Shown here piece after piece: positions 6,254 through 6,684 of a stretch of DNA of 6,684 nt. Numbering within the stretch: the first letter of the stretch is position 1; every line of letters begins with the position of its first letter. This stretch comes from Flavobacterium psychrophilum (lineage in GTDB: Bacteria; Bacteroidota; Bacteroidia; Flavobacteriales; Flavobacteriaceae), in NCBI GenBank assembly GCA_003243255.1, contig QFQM01000236.1, positions 1-6,684 of the forward strand, written 5' to 3'. The translations under genes and the position numbers were made by a program. The notes under the pieces were generated by a model that was not told the origin of the DNA, did no database searches, and worked only from the letters and a program-made list of their open reading frames with translations.

Positions 6254-6684
6254 TTATTTTTTTATAGCTGCATCATATTTTTTAGCTACGGCATCCCAAT
6301 TGATTACATTAAAGAAAGCAGTAATGTAGTCCGGCCTTTTGTTTTGGTAGTTCAGGTAATAAGCATGTTCCCAAACATCAAGTGCTAAAACAGGTTTTCC
6401 TGAAATACCGGTGTTTGGCATTAATGGGTTGTCCTGATTAGGAGTGCTTCCTATTACAAGTTTTCCTGAAGGATCTACAACAAGCCAAGCCCAGCCTGAA
6501 CCGAATTGTTTAGTTGCTGCCTCAGCAAATTGTGTTTTGAAAGCATCAAAAGAACCGAAATCTTTAATAATAGCTTCAGCTATTGGTCCGGATGGAGTTT
6601 CGCCGGCTTTTGCACCGCCCATTACTTCCCAAAAGAAAGTGTGGTTGTAATACCCGCCACCATTGTTTCTTACAGCCTTATCTT
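6254..6684 (-). CDS. sodA: Superoxide dismutase, Fe/Mn family, Mn-type (N-terminus outside window)
   Basis: The visible 142 codons are the C-terminal part of an Fe/Mn superoxide dismutase, which converts superoxide to oxygen and hydrogen peroxide. The frame stays open to the window edge, so the Met codon at 6622 is internal: the upstream in-frame residues [20 protein letters not shown] are core family sequence. Roughly 60 residues, with the first His ligand, are missing. Three of the four metal ligands are visible: the His in YYNHTFFW, and the Asp and His in DVWEHAYY. Two residues that usually tell manganese from iron enzymes point to manganese: Gly in GGGYYNH, and Gln in PNQDNPLM, where iron enzymes usually have Ala. 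A cambialistic enzyme is possible. Tyr takes the place of the usual His after that Gly. Whether there is a signal peptide cannot be seen. The gene ends with two adjacent TAA codons (6256-6251 on the minus strand). Confidence 0.96.
   Translation of the reverse strand, partial: DKAVRNNGGGYYNHTFFWEVMGGAKAGETPSGPIAEAIIKDFGSFDAFKTQFAEAATKQFGSGWAWLVVDPSGKLVIGSTPNQDNPLMPNTGISGKPVLALDVWEHAYYLNYQNKRPDYITAFFNVINWDAVAKKYDAAIKK

Noticed and set aside
6254..6622. Superoxide dismutase gene starting at the Met codon at 6622
   Set aside because: The same frame continues upstream to the window edge with core family residues ([10 protein letters not shown]), including a metal-binding His, so this Met is internal.

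Overview
The window looks like chromosomal DNA of a Bacteroidota member, most likely a Flavobacteriaceae (Flavobacterium-like) species. Three things point there: a type IX secretion (T9SS) type B C-terminal tail ending in HFSLKR, promoters that fit the Bacteroidota TAnnTTTG pattern rather than TATAAT, and AT-rich spacers with A-rich start regions lacking clear Shine-Dalgarno sequences. No transposase, phage gene, CRISPR array, tRNA or rRNA was seen.

Layout from left to right. Bases 1-125 hold the 3' end of a plus-strand gene for a T9SS-secreted protein, followed by a strong terminator. Bases 126-373 lie between two convergent genes and contain a compact hairpin element resembling a dispersed flavobacterial repeat. 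Bases 374-1567 (minus) encode a PLP-dependent class I/II aminotransferase with its own terminator. Bases 1734-2162 (minus) encode a small exported DUF1573 protein, also with its own terminator. A 160-base divergent spacer carries a good plus-strand promoter for valS (2323-4953), a complete valyl-tRNA synthetase. A bidirectional terminator separates valS from a convergent minus-strand lipoprotein gene (5017-6102) whose mature part is about eleven YD-like repeats of about 25 residues. The right edge (6254-6684, minus) is the C-terminal two thirds of a Mn-type superoxide dismutase, cut by the window end.

Every gene appears to be its own transcription unit, since each ends in a recognisable intrinsic terminator and none overlap. 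There is no sign that they form one pathway: housekeeping functions (valine tRNA charging, amino-acid transamination, superoxide detoxification) sit beside envelope proteins of unknown role. I found no convincing new multi-gene system. The items most worth a second look are the structured element at 231-294 and the repeat lipoprotein, which carries a possible surface-export signal.
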